In this document: positions 12,001 through 24,093 of the stretch, piece after piece
How positions within the stretch are numbered: position 1 is the stretch's first letter
Layout of the letters: each line of letters starts with the position of its first letter
Origin: Lathyrus oleraceus
Lineage: Eukaryota; Streptophyta; Magnoliopsida; Fabales; Fabaceae
DNA length: 64,000 bases
Reading direction: 5' to 3'
Assembly: GCF_024323335.1 (NCBI RefSeq)
Contig: NC_066579.1
Coordinates: 243,099,068 to 243,163,067, forward strand
Translations under genes and position numbers: made by a program
Notes under the pieces: model-generated
The model's input: only the letters and a program-made list of their open reading frames with translations
Told to the model about the DNA's origin: nothing
Databases searched by the model: none

Positions 12001-14017
12001 ATTTTTATTTTAACCAATTTTTAATCAACTTTTGATTTTATATTCTTTAACTATTTTTTTACTTAATGTAATTATTTTATCATTATTATTTATTTGTTAA
12101 TATTTGTGACCTTTTCCCCTTTATTTTATTTTATTTTATTGGTTTATGACAATCTTTTGAATAATTGATTATAGATCCTAAGGTTGATTAAACCTTTAAT
12201 ACTTCAAACATGTTGGTGAATGATCAATTGGTTATTCTTGACACTTTGAGGTGTTGATAGGTTGCCCTTGGGTTATCATATTGTTGAATCTCTTGATGAT
12301 AGATGAGACCTTTTGTTGCTTCAGCTTGCCTTTCCATTTTTGTTGTGTTGCATTATTTCAAGAGGTTAACTTTGTGTCAGTACTCTAACATGCCTAGCGC
12401 ATACATTGTTACTGACCGACCTCAGATAAGTGTGGCTTCTACATAAGCCCACTTGTGATTGCTTAACTTAGCACTAAAGTGTCTGACTCGATTAAATATT
12501 TCCTTTATTCATTAACCACTAATATTATGAATTTGATGTTAAACTTTTATCTCATTTGATTTAATTTGTGATTTCTTGGGAAATGAAATCTTCCACGCTT
12601 CAAACCATTGATAGATGGACGTTTCAGTCTATTCAATCTTCTTTGATTCAAACATGTTGATAAATGATCATTGGATCATTTTTTACATTTTGAATCAATG
12701 ATATGTTATCCCTTAATGTGCCATATTTTGAGTCCTTTAACTTGTGGATAGAGGATCCCTAGGTGATTACCTTTTTTAACTTAACCTCTAACCACTAACT
12801 TATATCATTAATCATTGACTTGTTGACCTAATCTTATATTGTCATTTATTTCTTAACAATTTATCTTATTGTTATTTACTTTCAAGCACTTTATTCCCAT
12901 TCCTATCATCATTATATCTATTCCATGCATCCTTATCCTATTGTCATTTATTTCTTGTCATTTTTCTTCTTGCATTGCATAATTAAAAAGAATAAAAACA
13001 TGATAAAATCAAAAGACCAAAAAGATACATTTATTTGTGACTCACTGTTGGACTTAGAGGACTCATTAGGACCCTTGCACTTGGACCTTGGATCATGATT
13101 CTTGACTTGTGGCTCTGACTTGGAATTTCATCAGTGACTTGCAATCTTTTATTGTAAGAATGGAATTCATGGCTCTACCGTTGGGAGACATGTTTTTAAG
13201 TCCATTATTCCTTTGTTACCTTAGGTCACTTTCCACACACAAGACTTTCTCTTGGGCTACCTTACAATGAGATCCATTTATTTCTCGCATTATTCTCTTG
13301 TAAATATCCTTATACATCATCATTTCTAAATTAATAAGCAATAAACCCTTGACCCAACATCAAGCGACATTTTCTTAATCAAATTCAATATTCAATAAAT
13401 ATGTGATTAGAATTGTGTGACACGAGTCTTAAGTGGTTGAGAAGGAGTGATTAGAATTGTTTATCTGAAATATTCATCTTTGCCCATAGTCTTTAGTACA
13501 ATTCTAATCAAGAATAATCTCTTTTAAAAAACCCTAAAAACAACATTAACTACTCAAAAATTATTTTTGCACCTTAGGGAATCACTCAGAAAATCCTTTT
13601 TCAAGGTAAAAAACAACCAACAAATAATCATTTTTCTACTCTGAACTATGGAGCTCTGATTCTTCATTTCACGATGAATGATACATAGACACAAGGACTC
13701 AATCCTTGGCGAGCACAATAATAAAAAACCAATCATTTTGCCCTTCTTTTTACGATAACAAATAAGCATTAAGATGATATAAACACCCATTTCACATAGA
13801 CAACTTAGATGGTTCCCATCGAGTACGATGGATGTGACCGGTGCTAATACCTTCCCCTTGCATAACTAACTTTTGAATCCTAGTTTTGGTCGCGAGACCA
13901 ATTTTATTTTTCTTTACATGGTTTTATCAATTATTTCCCCTTTCCTCTTTTTTTAAAATAACTAAAATCCGGTGGCGACTCTGCGTCTATAGTCAATTTT
14001 TTTGCATAGTAACAACA
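9068..14017 (+). mobile_element. 3' LTR of element D (about 4.95 kb)
   Basis: Starts TGTCATACCCC after a polypurine tract. It ends at about 14017 (AACAACA) shortly after the U5 word CCGGTGGCGACTCTGCG, which occupies the same relative place in the LTRs of A, B and E. The end is good to about 15 bases. It contains a TATATAAAG box at 11325-11333. No coding content: open stretches at 9640-9849, 10118-10906 and 11751-12035 show no family match and no motif. Confidence 0.75.
11325..11333 (+). promoter_or_regulatory. TATA box in the LTR of element D
   Basis: TATATAAAG, about 2.26 kb inside the LTR on the sense strand, the usual position type for an LTR promoter. Confidence 0.5.
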
Positions 14018-14628
14018 GCGAACAAAAATAAAGCTTCTTAACAACAACAATAACAAGATTAATAATAATGGAGAATAACAAGAACAATAGTAATGAACCA
14101 AAGCAACAACAAAAACAACAACAACAATAATAACATACCGAAGAATAATGGTGAGAGAGTTTTTTTCGTTTGCTAGGGCTCCTTGGAGAATAAGTGTTCT
14201 TTCATTGGCTAGAGAATAAGTGTTTTTCGCTAGGACTCGAGAAAGTGAATGAGGTGGACACTGAGGGAATAAAAAATATAAAGATTATTTATCACGGTTA
14301 TAGTGAAAATCGACGTAACATATCTGACAGAAACTCTATAAAAAATAAAGGCGCCTTTTTTTGTTCCAAATAGAATAAAACATTAGAGAGTATTTATCTT
14401 GGTTTTAATGAAAACCGAGGTAACATATCCGACATAAAATCTATAAAAATTAAAGGAGAATTTTTGGTTTGATATAAAACACAAAACTACAGGAGCTGAG
14501 AATCGAATCTCAAACCCTGAGCATATATTTATGTTGGCTTTTCATAAAACCGAGGTAACAGGTTGATTTTTTTAAAAAAATAAAACAAGGTGAAAGCTTC
14601 TTCATAAAAAGCGTTATTTGTTGTAGTG
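14018..14628 (+). mobile_element. CACTA (En/Spm-type) transposon end, left part missing
   Basis: The right terminus is GTTATTTGTTGTAGTG, the inverse of CACTACAACAAATAAC, ending at 14628. Inside are repeated subterminal words (AAAACCGAGGTAACA, with variants near 14300, 14420 and 14555). No left terminus is seen: the left part is interrupted by the LTR of element D, which presumably inserted here. Directly right of 14628 a chromovirus integrase reading begins, so the transposon sat inside that element. Confidence 0.7.
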
Positions 14629-14852
14629 CTACTTGTCATTGATTGAGTTCACCTACAACAACAATTTTCATTCTATTATTGGAACGACACTGTATGAGGA
14701 ATTATGTGGGAGAAGGTGTAGAACTCTTTTGTGTTGTTATGAATCAGGTGAAAGCGTCATGCTTGGAGCAGAGATTGTTCTACAAACTACTGAGAAGATT
14801 GACATGATTCAGAAGAAGATGAAAGATTGGTAGAGTCAATAAAAGAGTTATA
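14629..14852 (+). pseudogene. Chromovirus (Ty3/gypsy, Tekay/Del-like) integrase fragment
   Basis: The reading LSLIEFTYNN, then IIGTTLYEELCGRRCRT, then YESGESVMLG, EIVLQTTEKI and finally KSY after two stops corresponds to the region after the integrase catalytic core in plant chromoviruses. Only about 75 codons remain. The 5' side is cut by the CACTA end at 14628 and the 3' side by LTR-like sequence at 14853. The sequence is clearly different from the Ogre-type integrases elsewhere in the window. Confidence 0.75.
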
Positions 14853-16377
14853 TGTTAGAATAACATTTGGTTCTGCCTATATACCTTGAATTTTGATAAT
14901 AATAATGTTGTATTTGTGAGAACAATTTTGTTACCCTAATGGTTTGTTATTTTGTAGTTTTAACAAACAATTTTGATTCTGAGTATATGTCGTGCAACGT
15001 CATCAGTTTCTGATTGATGAGTTTCAATTCTAACTTTGCGCCAGTCATAAGAAGTTCTGAAAGATGTTCAAAGTTGTTGCTGCAATGACCTTTCTGCTTC
15101 TGTGTTGATTCACTCTTGAGGAGACGCTATGTTGCTGCTGCAACATTCTCTCAGTTCGTGCTTCTGGATGTGACTCTAATCATCAAACTTCTGAATAATG
15201 GCAAGTTTCTGAATTTATGTTACTTAGCTGAAGATTTTGACGATCTTAAGCCAGACGTTGAGGTTATCAAGGTTTCGACTGTAGATTATGAAGATTATGA
15301 AGATCTTGAGCCAGACTACTGACGTTGTCAAGGTTCTCACTGAAGATTCTGAATTTTCTAAATCCAGCTTTATGTTTCTTCATTTCACGCTTCATCAAAT
15401 TTCATCAGAAGCCAATGAATTTAAGGATAATATCAAATGGGTACGTGATCAAATAATACATAATACATATCAAATGTCCTTTCCACTACCTGATTTTGTA
15501 GGCAAGGATAGTACTATACATCATACCTATCACTAAATTTATGGGTGAAGGATAGTACGCAATATCACTCCTTTCACCATCCAACAATGGATAGTCGCTC
15601 TATGAGATTTCCCCATTTTGTCCTTCAATGGTCTTATTCTTATGCTATATAAGTGAGACTTGGAGACTTGAAGAAAATTTCGATGCTACAACAACTTCAC
15701 AAGTCTGTTTCTTTGTGAAAAGCTATCAACTTTTGTACATAGTTTTTCTTTAAGTATTTGTTTATCATTTGTGTAAAATCTGCTTGTATAGAAGCAACTT
15801 GTAACACACAAAATATTATTCAAACTGTTTGTTTGATTCCTTAAGAAGACTAGGGTATAGTCGGATCCTTGAGAAGATAGAGAAGGTTATTCTTTGTGAT
15901 TATTGTAATCAGTTGATTATAGTGGATTAAGTCCTTGTGTATAAGCAGAAATCACCTTGGCGGATGGACTGGAGTATCTTTTAGTTTCAAACGAACCAAC
16001 ATAAAAATACGTGTTTTTATCTCCTTGTTATTTGTTTTAAGTGGTGTTGGTTCTAAGTGTTGGCAACAATTTTGGTAAAACAAAGAGAGTTCACAAGATG
16101 TTATGTGTGATGTCTTAACATAAGATATCCTGTGTACCTGTTGGAGTTCAAGAACATAATCATGCAGGATTGTTTCAGAATGCCATATGTAATGCCATGG
16201 CTTCTGATATTGTGTTCCTGCTGGAGTTGAAATGAAAAACATAATTATGCAGGACTGTATCAGGATGTCATACACGATGTCATGACACCTGATGTCTTCA
16301 TGTACCTGCTGGAAGCTATAAAAGGAATTATGGAATTATGCAGGATTTTTCCAGGATGTCAGACTCGATGTCATGAC
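14853..16377 (+). mobile_element. Copia-like LTR sequence (Maximus/SIRE-like), truncated by a later LTR
   Basis: Starts TGTTAGAATAACATTTGG and contains a TATATAAG word at 15645-15652. It ends around TGTTGGCAACA (about 16067), a pattern I associate with legume SIRE/Maximus LTRs from family knowledge. No clear PBS follows. 16136-16377 holds a repeated segment (next entry). The LTR at 16378 cuts in directly. Small open stretches at 15116-15536 have no recognised motif. Confidence 0.4.
16136..16377 (+). repeat. Imperfect tandem repeat, period about 84 bp, three copies
   Basis: The words CCTGYTGGAG and ATTATGCAGGA recur near 16136, 16217 and 16304, each followed by variants of GATGTCATGAC. The third copy is cut by the LTR at 16378. 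Confidence 0.6.
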
Positions 16378-16857
16378 TGTCGCATTACGCGAAAAACCGG
16401 TGGGAAAACAAAACAACAGAGCCGCCACCGTGCGTTATTTATCCCAAAAGAGGGAAAGGAAACGCTCGAAGTAAACCTGGAAAAGACATGGTCTCGCGAC
16501 TAGAGAGAGATGGGATCGGGAGTCGGTTATGCGAAGGGAAGGTATTAGCACCCCTACACATCCGTCGTACTCGACGGGATCCACGCACAAAAGAAAGGAT
16601 AAGGTTGCTAAACACTGCTCAAACAAACTGCACACAAAGGCTGAAAGGAGACACAGAAAGACAAAAGAAACTAACTCGGCAGGATATCGCATCTTGGGCC
16701 TACGTAGTCTGTCAGGCACAGACATCAGAGTCGACGTAGTTCGGGACAGGGGGAAACGTGCTCGCTAGGACATCGCATCCTATGCATACGTATCTTCTCT
16801 GACCGGAGAAGAATCAGAGCACTCGTAGCTCGGCTAACGCACGCCAAATAAAACTCA

Positions 16858-17085
16858 CACAGGAAACCGACTGCCAATCGCTGGACTTAAGTCAGACTCC
16901 ACACAAACAAGCAAACATGGAAACCGAATGCCAATCGCTGGACTTACATCAGACTCCGAACCAACAAACACACACACAGGAAACCGACTGCCAACCGCTG
17001 GACTTACGTCAGACTCCAACAAGCAAACAAGACACAAGAAACCAACTGCCAATCGCTGGACTTACGTCAGACTCCAAACACACAC
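16858..17085. repeat. Tandem repeat in LTR A, period about 60 bp, four copies
   Basis: GAAACCGACTGCCAATCGCT plus GACTTACGTCAGACTCC recurs near 16860, 16919, 16979 and 17038 with small differences in the spacer. Apparent ORFs on both strands here repeat the same peptide and are artefacts. Confidence 0.8.
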
Positions 17086-20000
17086 AAAGGGTGAAAAAGA
17101 AAAAGGGCTCCCGGAGAGATCAGCTCATCTCCTGCCTACGTACCTCATCTGGTATGAGGATCAGGGTGACGTAGTTCCCCTTAACAGGGAAAGAACTTCT
17201 AACCTAACCAGAGACTGGGAAATGACAAACTAAAAGGGAGACTGACTCGAGCCTAATAGTTATCATGCAAATCCACCATGGTCCTAGGTTAAGGTTTCTA
17301 TCTAACTTGCACAGGGAGCAAGCTATCCTAAATAGCACAAGCGAATACATACAAGCACACAAAGCAAGCACACACACTATATGCACACAATTGGGCTCAT
17401 ACAAGGTTAGGCTGTGAAACACAAGCCAATTGGAATCGGGTGTAGTTAGCTCTTAACCCTAACATTGAGAGTTAGGGTGAAGCAGATGAAATGGGAAGTG
17501 AGGGTAAGACCTCACAGCTCTTATCCCTGGCCTGGGAGAGCTTGACTCAAAATAGAAGGTGTGGGAGTTCAGAAAGTAGGAACTCTTCTCCACATATGAC
17601 TGACACAACAAAGATCTTGGGTTAATATCCACAATGCATCAACACATGGTGTGAGCAAAGTGGATGACACACTGAATAGCAGGAGATGGATTACACATCT
17701 CTTTTATCTGCCAATTGCCTCATAAGAGGACTTTTCCAGCTTGGCACAAAGATAAACAAACACAAGCATTGCCTCTTAAGGAGGGCTTCAGACAGGTGCC
17801 TGCCCACATAACAGGACAGGTCTTCTAGACTACATGAAGTCAGAGAGTTATACCTCAGTGGTTAAGCAACCAAGCAAAGCAAAAGCAAGTTCCAAAGAAC
17901 TCAAAGCAACTTAAGTACCTGAAAAAAAATCTAAACCAATCAGTTTACAAGTCAAACAATCAGACAGACAACAGTCAATCACATAATCAGACAGATAAGG
18001 CATTAGGCAACAATGTGCAAGCCACAAGCCAATAGGCATAACACAAATAACTTGGCATCAACCTACAAAACAACATAAGGTTAGCCAACATCAATCAACT
18101 AATCAACTCAAATGAGTGAGCAACTCCAATCATGGCAATGTGCTTCTTAACCTGAAATCCACAATCCAAACAGTGAGTCCAAACCACTAGGTCAAAGCCT
18201 AGGGTCAAAAGAGGGTCAAACATTCAAAACAGAACATGAAATTTAACATGAATCAACTTCATTCAATCAAGAACATATTCCAAAAGGTCTCACATCAATA
18301 TCATTAACCAAAAGCATTTCATGAACCAAACATGGCAAGGTATGCAAATTGTGACCACATTGTGACATCAGAAGGAATAAATGCACATTAAATCAAAAAT
18401 GGTTCAAATAATCTTGGCAAAATTCATGAGTAAACAGGACATATAACATGATCATCACACAAAAGATTAGAAGCATTGGACATTATTAGGCATGGCAATC
18501 ACATAGCATTAGTCAAGACAAGCACAAGACAAGCACATGTGTGACACCAATTGTCACACCAAATTAGCATAGGTATAAAACAGAGATGGATTATGGTAAA
18601 AACCTCAAACCAAAGCCAAAACAACACTCAACATGTCTAGAAATAGTGTGCAAAATTTCACAAGCATTGGATAAGGAACAAGCATTTCACAATCAAATGA
18701 AGTTCAAGGCAATTTGGAAGCTCAAATGTGACCAATCAGAATGAAAAATCTCAATTAAATCATAAATGATCTCATACAAAAAATTAAGGCAATTGGATAT
18801 CATTTGGCATGGCAAACTCATCAATCATGTTGAACATTACAAGGTGTGACACAAATTGTCACACCTACCTTAGCATGATCATAAAACAGCAATGGTAAAT
18901 GATAAAAATACCAAATCAACACCAAAATGTCAAGCGATGAGTCTAGTTATAGCATGCAAAATTTCATGAGCATTGGATCAAAGACCAGCATTTCACAAAT
19001 GATATGGCAAAGCAAGGTCAAGAATGCATACATGTTCAAGTATCCTAGCACCAAAAAATATTCAGCCATGCACAATTTATGGAAAAATGACCAAACAATA
19101 ATAGACAAAATCAGGATCACAATGCAAAAAATCTCATAATTTTTAGATCAATTTTCAATTTGTTGTGAATTTTGGAAGTTGAAAGAAAATTAAAATGGAA
19201 ATGTGAAGACAAGGCAAATAATGATGAAGAAATGAGAAAATGCAAGGTAAGGCAATTGTTTTGGCCAAGGATCGAACCAAGTGCACATTTAAACTCACAA
19301 ATGCGCCAAAGCCAAAACGGCGTCGTATCAGCACACAAACCCTAAGCGCGCGCATGTATGATTTAAAAAATCCGCAGGAAATGCTATGCGTTCCGCAGGT
19401 AAACGCTATGCGTTTCGCAGGTAATTCCATAAGTAAATCCCCAGCAAAACTGGAAAATGCATGAACATGAAGAACACGATGAAGATCTTCATCCTATTTT
19501 CCAGAATTTCTCAAAACGTTCCAGAAATGCAAATCAAACATATCATTCAACTTATCATGCATCATATAACAAGAATCCATGAATCATTCATCAAAAAAAC
19601 AACATCAAGCGCATGGATCGAAGGAAACAAAAATTATCATCCAATCTTTAAATGCATGGATCTAACTCAAATCAGCATGAAATCACTCCATTCAAAGCTC
19701 AGTTTCATCACCATTCCATGCTCTACACGATAGGCCTAATGAATTGCAAAATTAAAGAGGTCGAAAATCATACCTCTTGATGAGCAGCAAATGAAATCAC
19801 GTGTTTCCAAGGTTCTTGATGCTCCAATTCCTCTCCAATATGCTTATGGAAGTAAATGATGATGAAATGGAAGCTTGAATGCACACGAATCTAGCTCAAA
19901 CTTCACTTGCCATGAATGCTTCAATCTTTGCTCATGAACAAAACAGCCACGATTTCTTCTGGATTTTGATCCAAATGTGTTCAACAACACCTCATGATGA

Positions 20001-20126
20001 TGAATTAAGCAAGAGAAAGTGCTTGTGTTTGCAGAATTTTGGAGAAAAAAGTGAGAGAGAATTTTGAGAATTTGTGAAAATCTAGATCTAGAATTGGTAA
20101 TTGTGATGAAACAGTTAGGGTTAAGG

Positions 20127-20134
20127 CTTTATAG
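20127..20134 (-). promoter_or_regulatory. TATA box of LTR A
   Basis: CTATAAAG on the reverse strand, about 1 kb inside the LTR start. A candidate promoter by analogy with the other LTRs. Confidence 0.35.
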
Positions 20135-21136
20135 TCCATGCTAATCATGTTTAGGGAAGGATTAGGCACAATGCAAATGAGATTAGGGACTTTGTGGTGT
20201 GAGTCCAAAAAATGAGTTTTCAGGCTCCATACACCCCATGCACGTGAACAGTGCATGTTCAAGGCTTAAAATGACTTAAAAATATTCCATGCACATGTTA
20301 GAATTGGCTTGGTATGCATATGTTCAACCAAAATGAATTTATGAAATTTTCCCAAAAATCTTCATGAATGAACCAATTCCATGCAAATAAGATTTCATGC
20401 CAAATGATGGTATGCTTGGAAAATACATGTTATAAGGAGCAATATGCAAAAAGAACCACTCAAATTGGACTTTTGGTTTGAAAGTTATGCTCATTTAAAG
20501 TTTAAACTACACTTTGCCAAGTTTTGATCACATCTCCTTAACCATACATGATAAATCCATGATCTTGGACTTTTTGGAAATGGGAGAGAAAGATCGTCAA
20601 CTTTCATGTTGGACAAAATTTCAGTTGAAGCTTTCTATTTGATGTAATCTTGAGTTGAAGTTGGTCAAAAACCTTGCTATTTTTGGAAAGTTCAAATTAC
20701 AGGTCACTTGCTATTTTTGGAAAGTCTTGATCTGACTTCAAATTCTCCAATGTTGATGTTTGAAATGTCAAATGAGACTTGTTCCCACATGAATGAGGCA
20801 TCTCTAACCATCTCCCACCTCCAATTCCATAGTTGAACTGACAGTTGACTTTTGTTGACTTTTTAGGGTTTCAGATGATTTGCACATGGACTGATGAGTC
20901 TGAGCTTTCAACACTTGGCCAAACCACTTCAAAATGACCCTTGGGTCACATGAACTCATTGTACCAACCCTAGGGCCTTGATCTCATGGAGATTGCTCTT
21001 GTTGCCTTGCACAGTTGAATCTTCTAACCAGTCTTGCCTGATGACTTGATGGACTAATGCAATGAACAATGCAATGTTAATGACCTAAACATGAAAATGT
21101 ATATACAAATGGGAGGTGCAAATTTGAGGTGCTACA

Positions 21137-21152
21137 GCTGCCCCTATTCAAT
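21137..21152 (-). other. Polypurine tract of element A
   Basis: On the reverse strand, ATTGAATAGGGGCAGC directly precedes the LTR start. The same tract occurs in element B. Confidence 0.75.
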
Positions 21153-21339
21153 CAGCTGGGAACCCGAACGGATGAGAGCAACGGCTGTCAGACCTTCAGG
21201 GTAAACAGGGATTGAATACCGAAGAACCGTAGAAATTTCCACTCTGCGGGATATGATACAGGATATCTGCAACAGCAACCAGACAAGACGTTTACCGACG
21301 ACTATACTGGGGATTTTGATTTTTATCAAAGGAAAGGTA

Positions 21340-22275
21340 CAACCAGACGTCAACGGACGAATGGGAAAAAACTCAACGTTTATCGACACCAACGGAGAGG
21401 TGACCAGACATCAACGGATGACTGGGAAAGACTCGACCAGACGTCAACGGACGAACGGGAGAAGCTCGACGTTTATCGACACCAACGAAGAGGTGACCAG
21501 ACATTAACGAATGACTGGGAAGACTCGACCAGACGTCAACGGACGAACGGGAGAAGCTCGACGTTTATCGACACCAACAGAGAGGTGACCAGACATTAAT
21601 GAATGACTGGGAAGACTCGACCAGACGTCAACGGACGAACGGGAGAAGCTCGACGTTTATCGACACCAACAGAGAGGTGACCAGACATTAACGAATGACT
21701 GGTAAGACTCGACCAGACGTCAACGGACGAACGGGAGAAGCTCGACGTTTATCGACACCAACGGAGAGGTGACCAGACATCAACGGATGAACTGGAGAAA
21801 GGGATACAACCATACGTCAATGGACGAATGGAAAAAACTCAACGTTTATCGAAACCAACGGAGAGGTGACCAGACATCAACGGCTGAATGGGAAAAGTGA
21901 ATACAACTAGACGTCAACGGACGAATAGGAAAAACTCAACGTTTATCGACACCAACGAAGAGGTGACCAGACATCAGCGGATGAACGGGAAGACTCGACC
22001 ATTCGTCAACGGACGAACGGGAGAAGCTCGACGTTTATCGACACCAACGGAGAGGTGACCAGACATCAACGGATGACTGGGAAAGAGATACAACCATACG
22101 TCAACGGACGAACGGGAGAAGCTCGACGTTTATCGACACCAACGGAGAGGTGACCAGACATTAACGAATGACTGGGAAGACTCGACCAGACGTCAACGGA
22201 CGAACGAGAGAAGCTCGACGTTTATCGACACCAACGGAGAGGTGACCAGATATCAGCGGATGAATGGAATAAAGG
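21340..22275 (-). repeat. Tandem repeat, period about 92 bp, about ten copies
   Basis: The anchor ACGTTTATCGACACCAACG recurs near 21376, 21469, 21561, 21653 and 21745 (spacing 92-93 bases) and on to about 22215, with neighbouring words CCAGACGTCAACGGACGAA and GAGGTGACCAGACAT. Copies are very similar, which implies recent amplification. Repeats of this kind in Ogre 3' UTRs are known as seeds of satellite DNA. The small ORF at 21253-21507 is the repeat read through. Confidence 0.9.
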
Positions 22276-22689
22276 GATAAAGGATGTTACGCACATCGAA
22301 AGATGATGTCTACGAACACCAAAACAAAACCCACACGAGAATAACCACGACACTCACGGGTATCACAAGGATGAAATCTACGTTTGTCAAGGCAAGGCCA
22401 GACACTTGCTGAGGATCTCACTCGGGAGAATCAAGCTTTCCTCTCACCTGCGGGTGAGGAAATAAACCTCTGGGGAATTACCACTCTTAAATGCTATCTG
22501 TCAAGAGCAACTGTAGCAAATGTGCCGTACAGATGTTGAACAATGATTCACCTCTGCCGGGGATATGGTCTAATCGGGTTTAACACATGAATGCATATGT
22601 TTGAATTTTTCTATGGCGTAATTCTCCATATTGAATGGAAATGCTACGCGTTTTGAGGATGCAATGATTACTACATGCAAGATGCAAAA

Positions 22690-23500
22690 TGATGAAAACT
22701 CCTGCTGGGGAGTAACGAATTGCTCTGCTGAGCGCACAAATCTGATTAGATTCTCCAACTCTGTGGGGAGACGCACTGCTGCTGGGGAAAGGATCCCAAT
22801 CCACTCGGGGACTCTGCTAGGGAAGCAACCAATGCGACTTTACTGGGGACGACCCATCCCATTCACAGGTAGGATAAACTCTGCTGGAGATAATTTTCAC
22901 CGAACCTGATCCACTCGGGGAACCTGCTGGGGAAAATCATCAACATAATCCCTCTGCTAGGGAGATCGGCTATGGGAAAACCTTCACAACCCTGATGGGG
23001 ATAAGCATTCACCACTCTGCTGAGGAAAAGCAAAACTCTGTTGGGGAAATAATATACCAGACCACGCTGGGGATAGCAGTACTTTAAACCAGACTGTTGG
23101 GGCATAAAACCACTCCACTGACACCTGTGCAGGGGATACAACAACCTTCCACCTCGGTGGGGACTAACATTCTTCAAACTCAGTGGGGAAATGCTAGCTT
23201 CCAGACTAGCTGGGGATAAACCCATTTCCATGCCTGCTGGAGACTTAACAATCCTTAGCTCTGCTGGGAATAGAAGGCACTATCCACAGACGCCTCTGCA
23301 GGGGAGAAAAATAGTTCTGACAACCTTCAGACTTGCTTGGGGAAACAGCCACTTCCAAGCTTGCTAGGGAATCATCCTTAATCCGGCTGGGGAATTCCTG
23401 ATCTTGAATGTATGCTGGAGAGACAAGTCTCGAACTTGCTCCATCTGCTGGGGAACATCCCCATCCTCTCACACTGCTGAGGAATCAACCATGGCTTAAC
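22690..23500 (-). repeat. Array of PBS-complement motifs in the 3' UTR of element A
   Basis: The plus strand shows CTCTGCTGGGGA and close variants about every 40 bases (for example near 22697, 22781, 22812, 22872, 22925, 22952, 23014, 23037 and 23449). On the element's sense strand this reads TCCCCAGCAGAG, the same as the 3' region of the tRNA primer inferred from the E-element PBS. Spacer sequences differ between copies, so this is a motif array, not a simple tandem repeat. Confidence 0.7.
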
Positions 23501-24042
23501 TGCTTCAGCCAGGAATCAAAGGTAACAACCTGCAAAACAGCACTACATACATGCACCAGGGAATTGCATGGACAAGATACGCTCAAGTGTCCTCAACATT
23601 CAAAATGATTTTCAAATGTTTTATCTTCCTGCACATTATTGTTTAACCTTCATGTTTTTATATGCAATGTTTATAAAAAATTCGGACGTTTTTGCAAACA
23701 AAACAGTAAAAATAAAAACAAGAGAGCAACTTATCTGAATAACGACTTTTATTGATTGAAAATGGGCCTGAAAAGGCGAATACATCAGGAAGCAATTCCT
23801 AGAAAGAGGTAATTGCGCATAAAAGGAAAAAAATCTATCCTAATGGCAATGTGAACACGGCATCCACTATTTCCCACTCCTGTTATAACTCACAGATCAT
23901 CAGTTTTTCTCCCAACTTCCTTGCTTCCTGAGAAGAATGATTGGACCGATCACATCTTTCAAGATGGTAGACGCTGAAGCGTGATGAAGTACAGATAACT
24001 CAGACTGTAGTCTTCGCTTTAATCCCTCTTTTGCCTAGATCG

Positions 24043-24052
24043 CCCTTGCGGG
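24043..24052 (-). other. GNRA-type hairpin after the integrase position, element A
   Basis: Reverse strand CCC-GCAA-GGG inside TTGAAAACCCGCAAGGGCGA. It occupies the same place as the CCC-GAAA-GGG hairpins of D and E. Confidence 0.5.
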
Positions 24053-24093
24053 TTTTCAATCCACCGGGATACCCATTTTTTGCCTAAGCCGCC

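Larger units (their letters stand above)
16378..21136 (-). mobile_element. LTR of element A, reverse orientation (about 4.76 kb)
   Basis: Bounded by TGTCGCATTACG (left) and GAGGTGCTACA (right), so on the reverse strand it begins TGTAGCACC and ends in GCGACA. The right edge is preceded, on the reverse strand, by the polypurine tract AATAGGGGCAGC. Its left 200 bases match LTR B closely (CACCGTGCGTTATT, GGGAGTCGGTTATGCGAAGG, TATTAGCACCCCTAC), so A and B are related subfamilies with very different LTR lengths. TATA box at 20127-20134. Small ORFs inside have no recognisable product. Confidence 0.85.
21137..24093 (-). other. 3' UTR of element A (coding part absent)
   Basis: Lies between the polypurine tract and, at its far end, the GATCGCCCTTGCGGGTTTTC segment, which in element B directly follows the integrase stop. 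So almost the whole UTR is present but no integrase. It is replaced at 24094 by LTR B, which suggests that B inserted into A here. It holds the 92-bp repeat block and the CTGCTGGGGA motif array, given separately. 23500-24040 shows no repeat or gene. Confidence 0.75.

Noticed and set aside
13973..13985. True PBS next to LTR C
   Set aside because: The TGGCGACTCTGC word lies inside the LTR, upstream of its end, and LTR C is a 3' LTR followed by foreign DNA; kept only as a PBS-like word.
16855..17233. ORFs on both strands with repeated peptides
   Set aside because: Produced by the 60-bp tandem repeat in LTR A.
21253..21507. 84-codon ORF with a repetitive sequence
   Set aside because: Read-through of the 92-bp tandem repeat; it shifts frame when the repeat length varies.
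21340..22275. CRISPR-like regular repeat array
   Set aside because: Whole units repeat without unique spacers, and the context is a plant retrotransposon 3' UTR.
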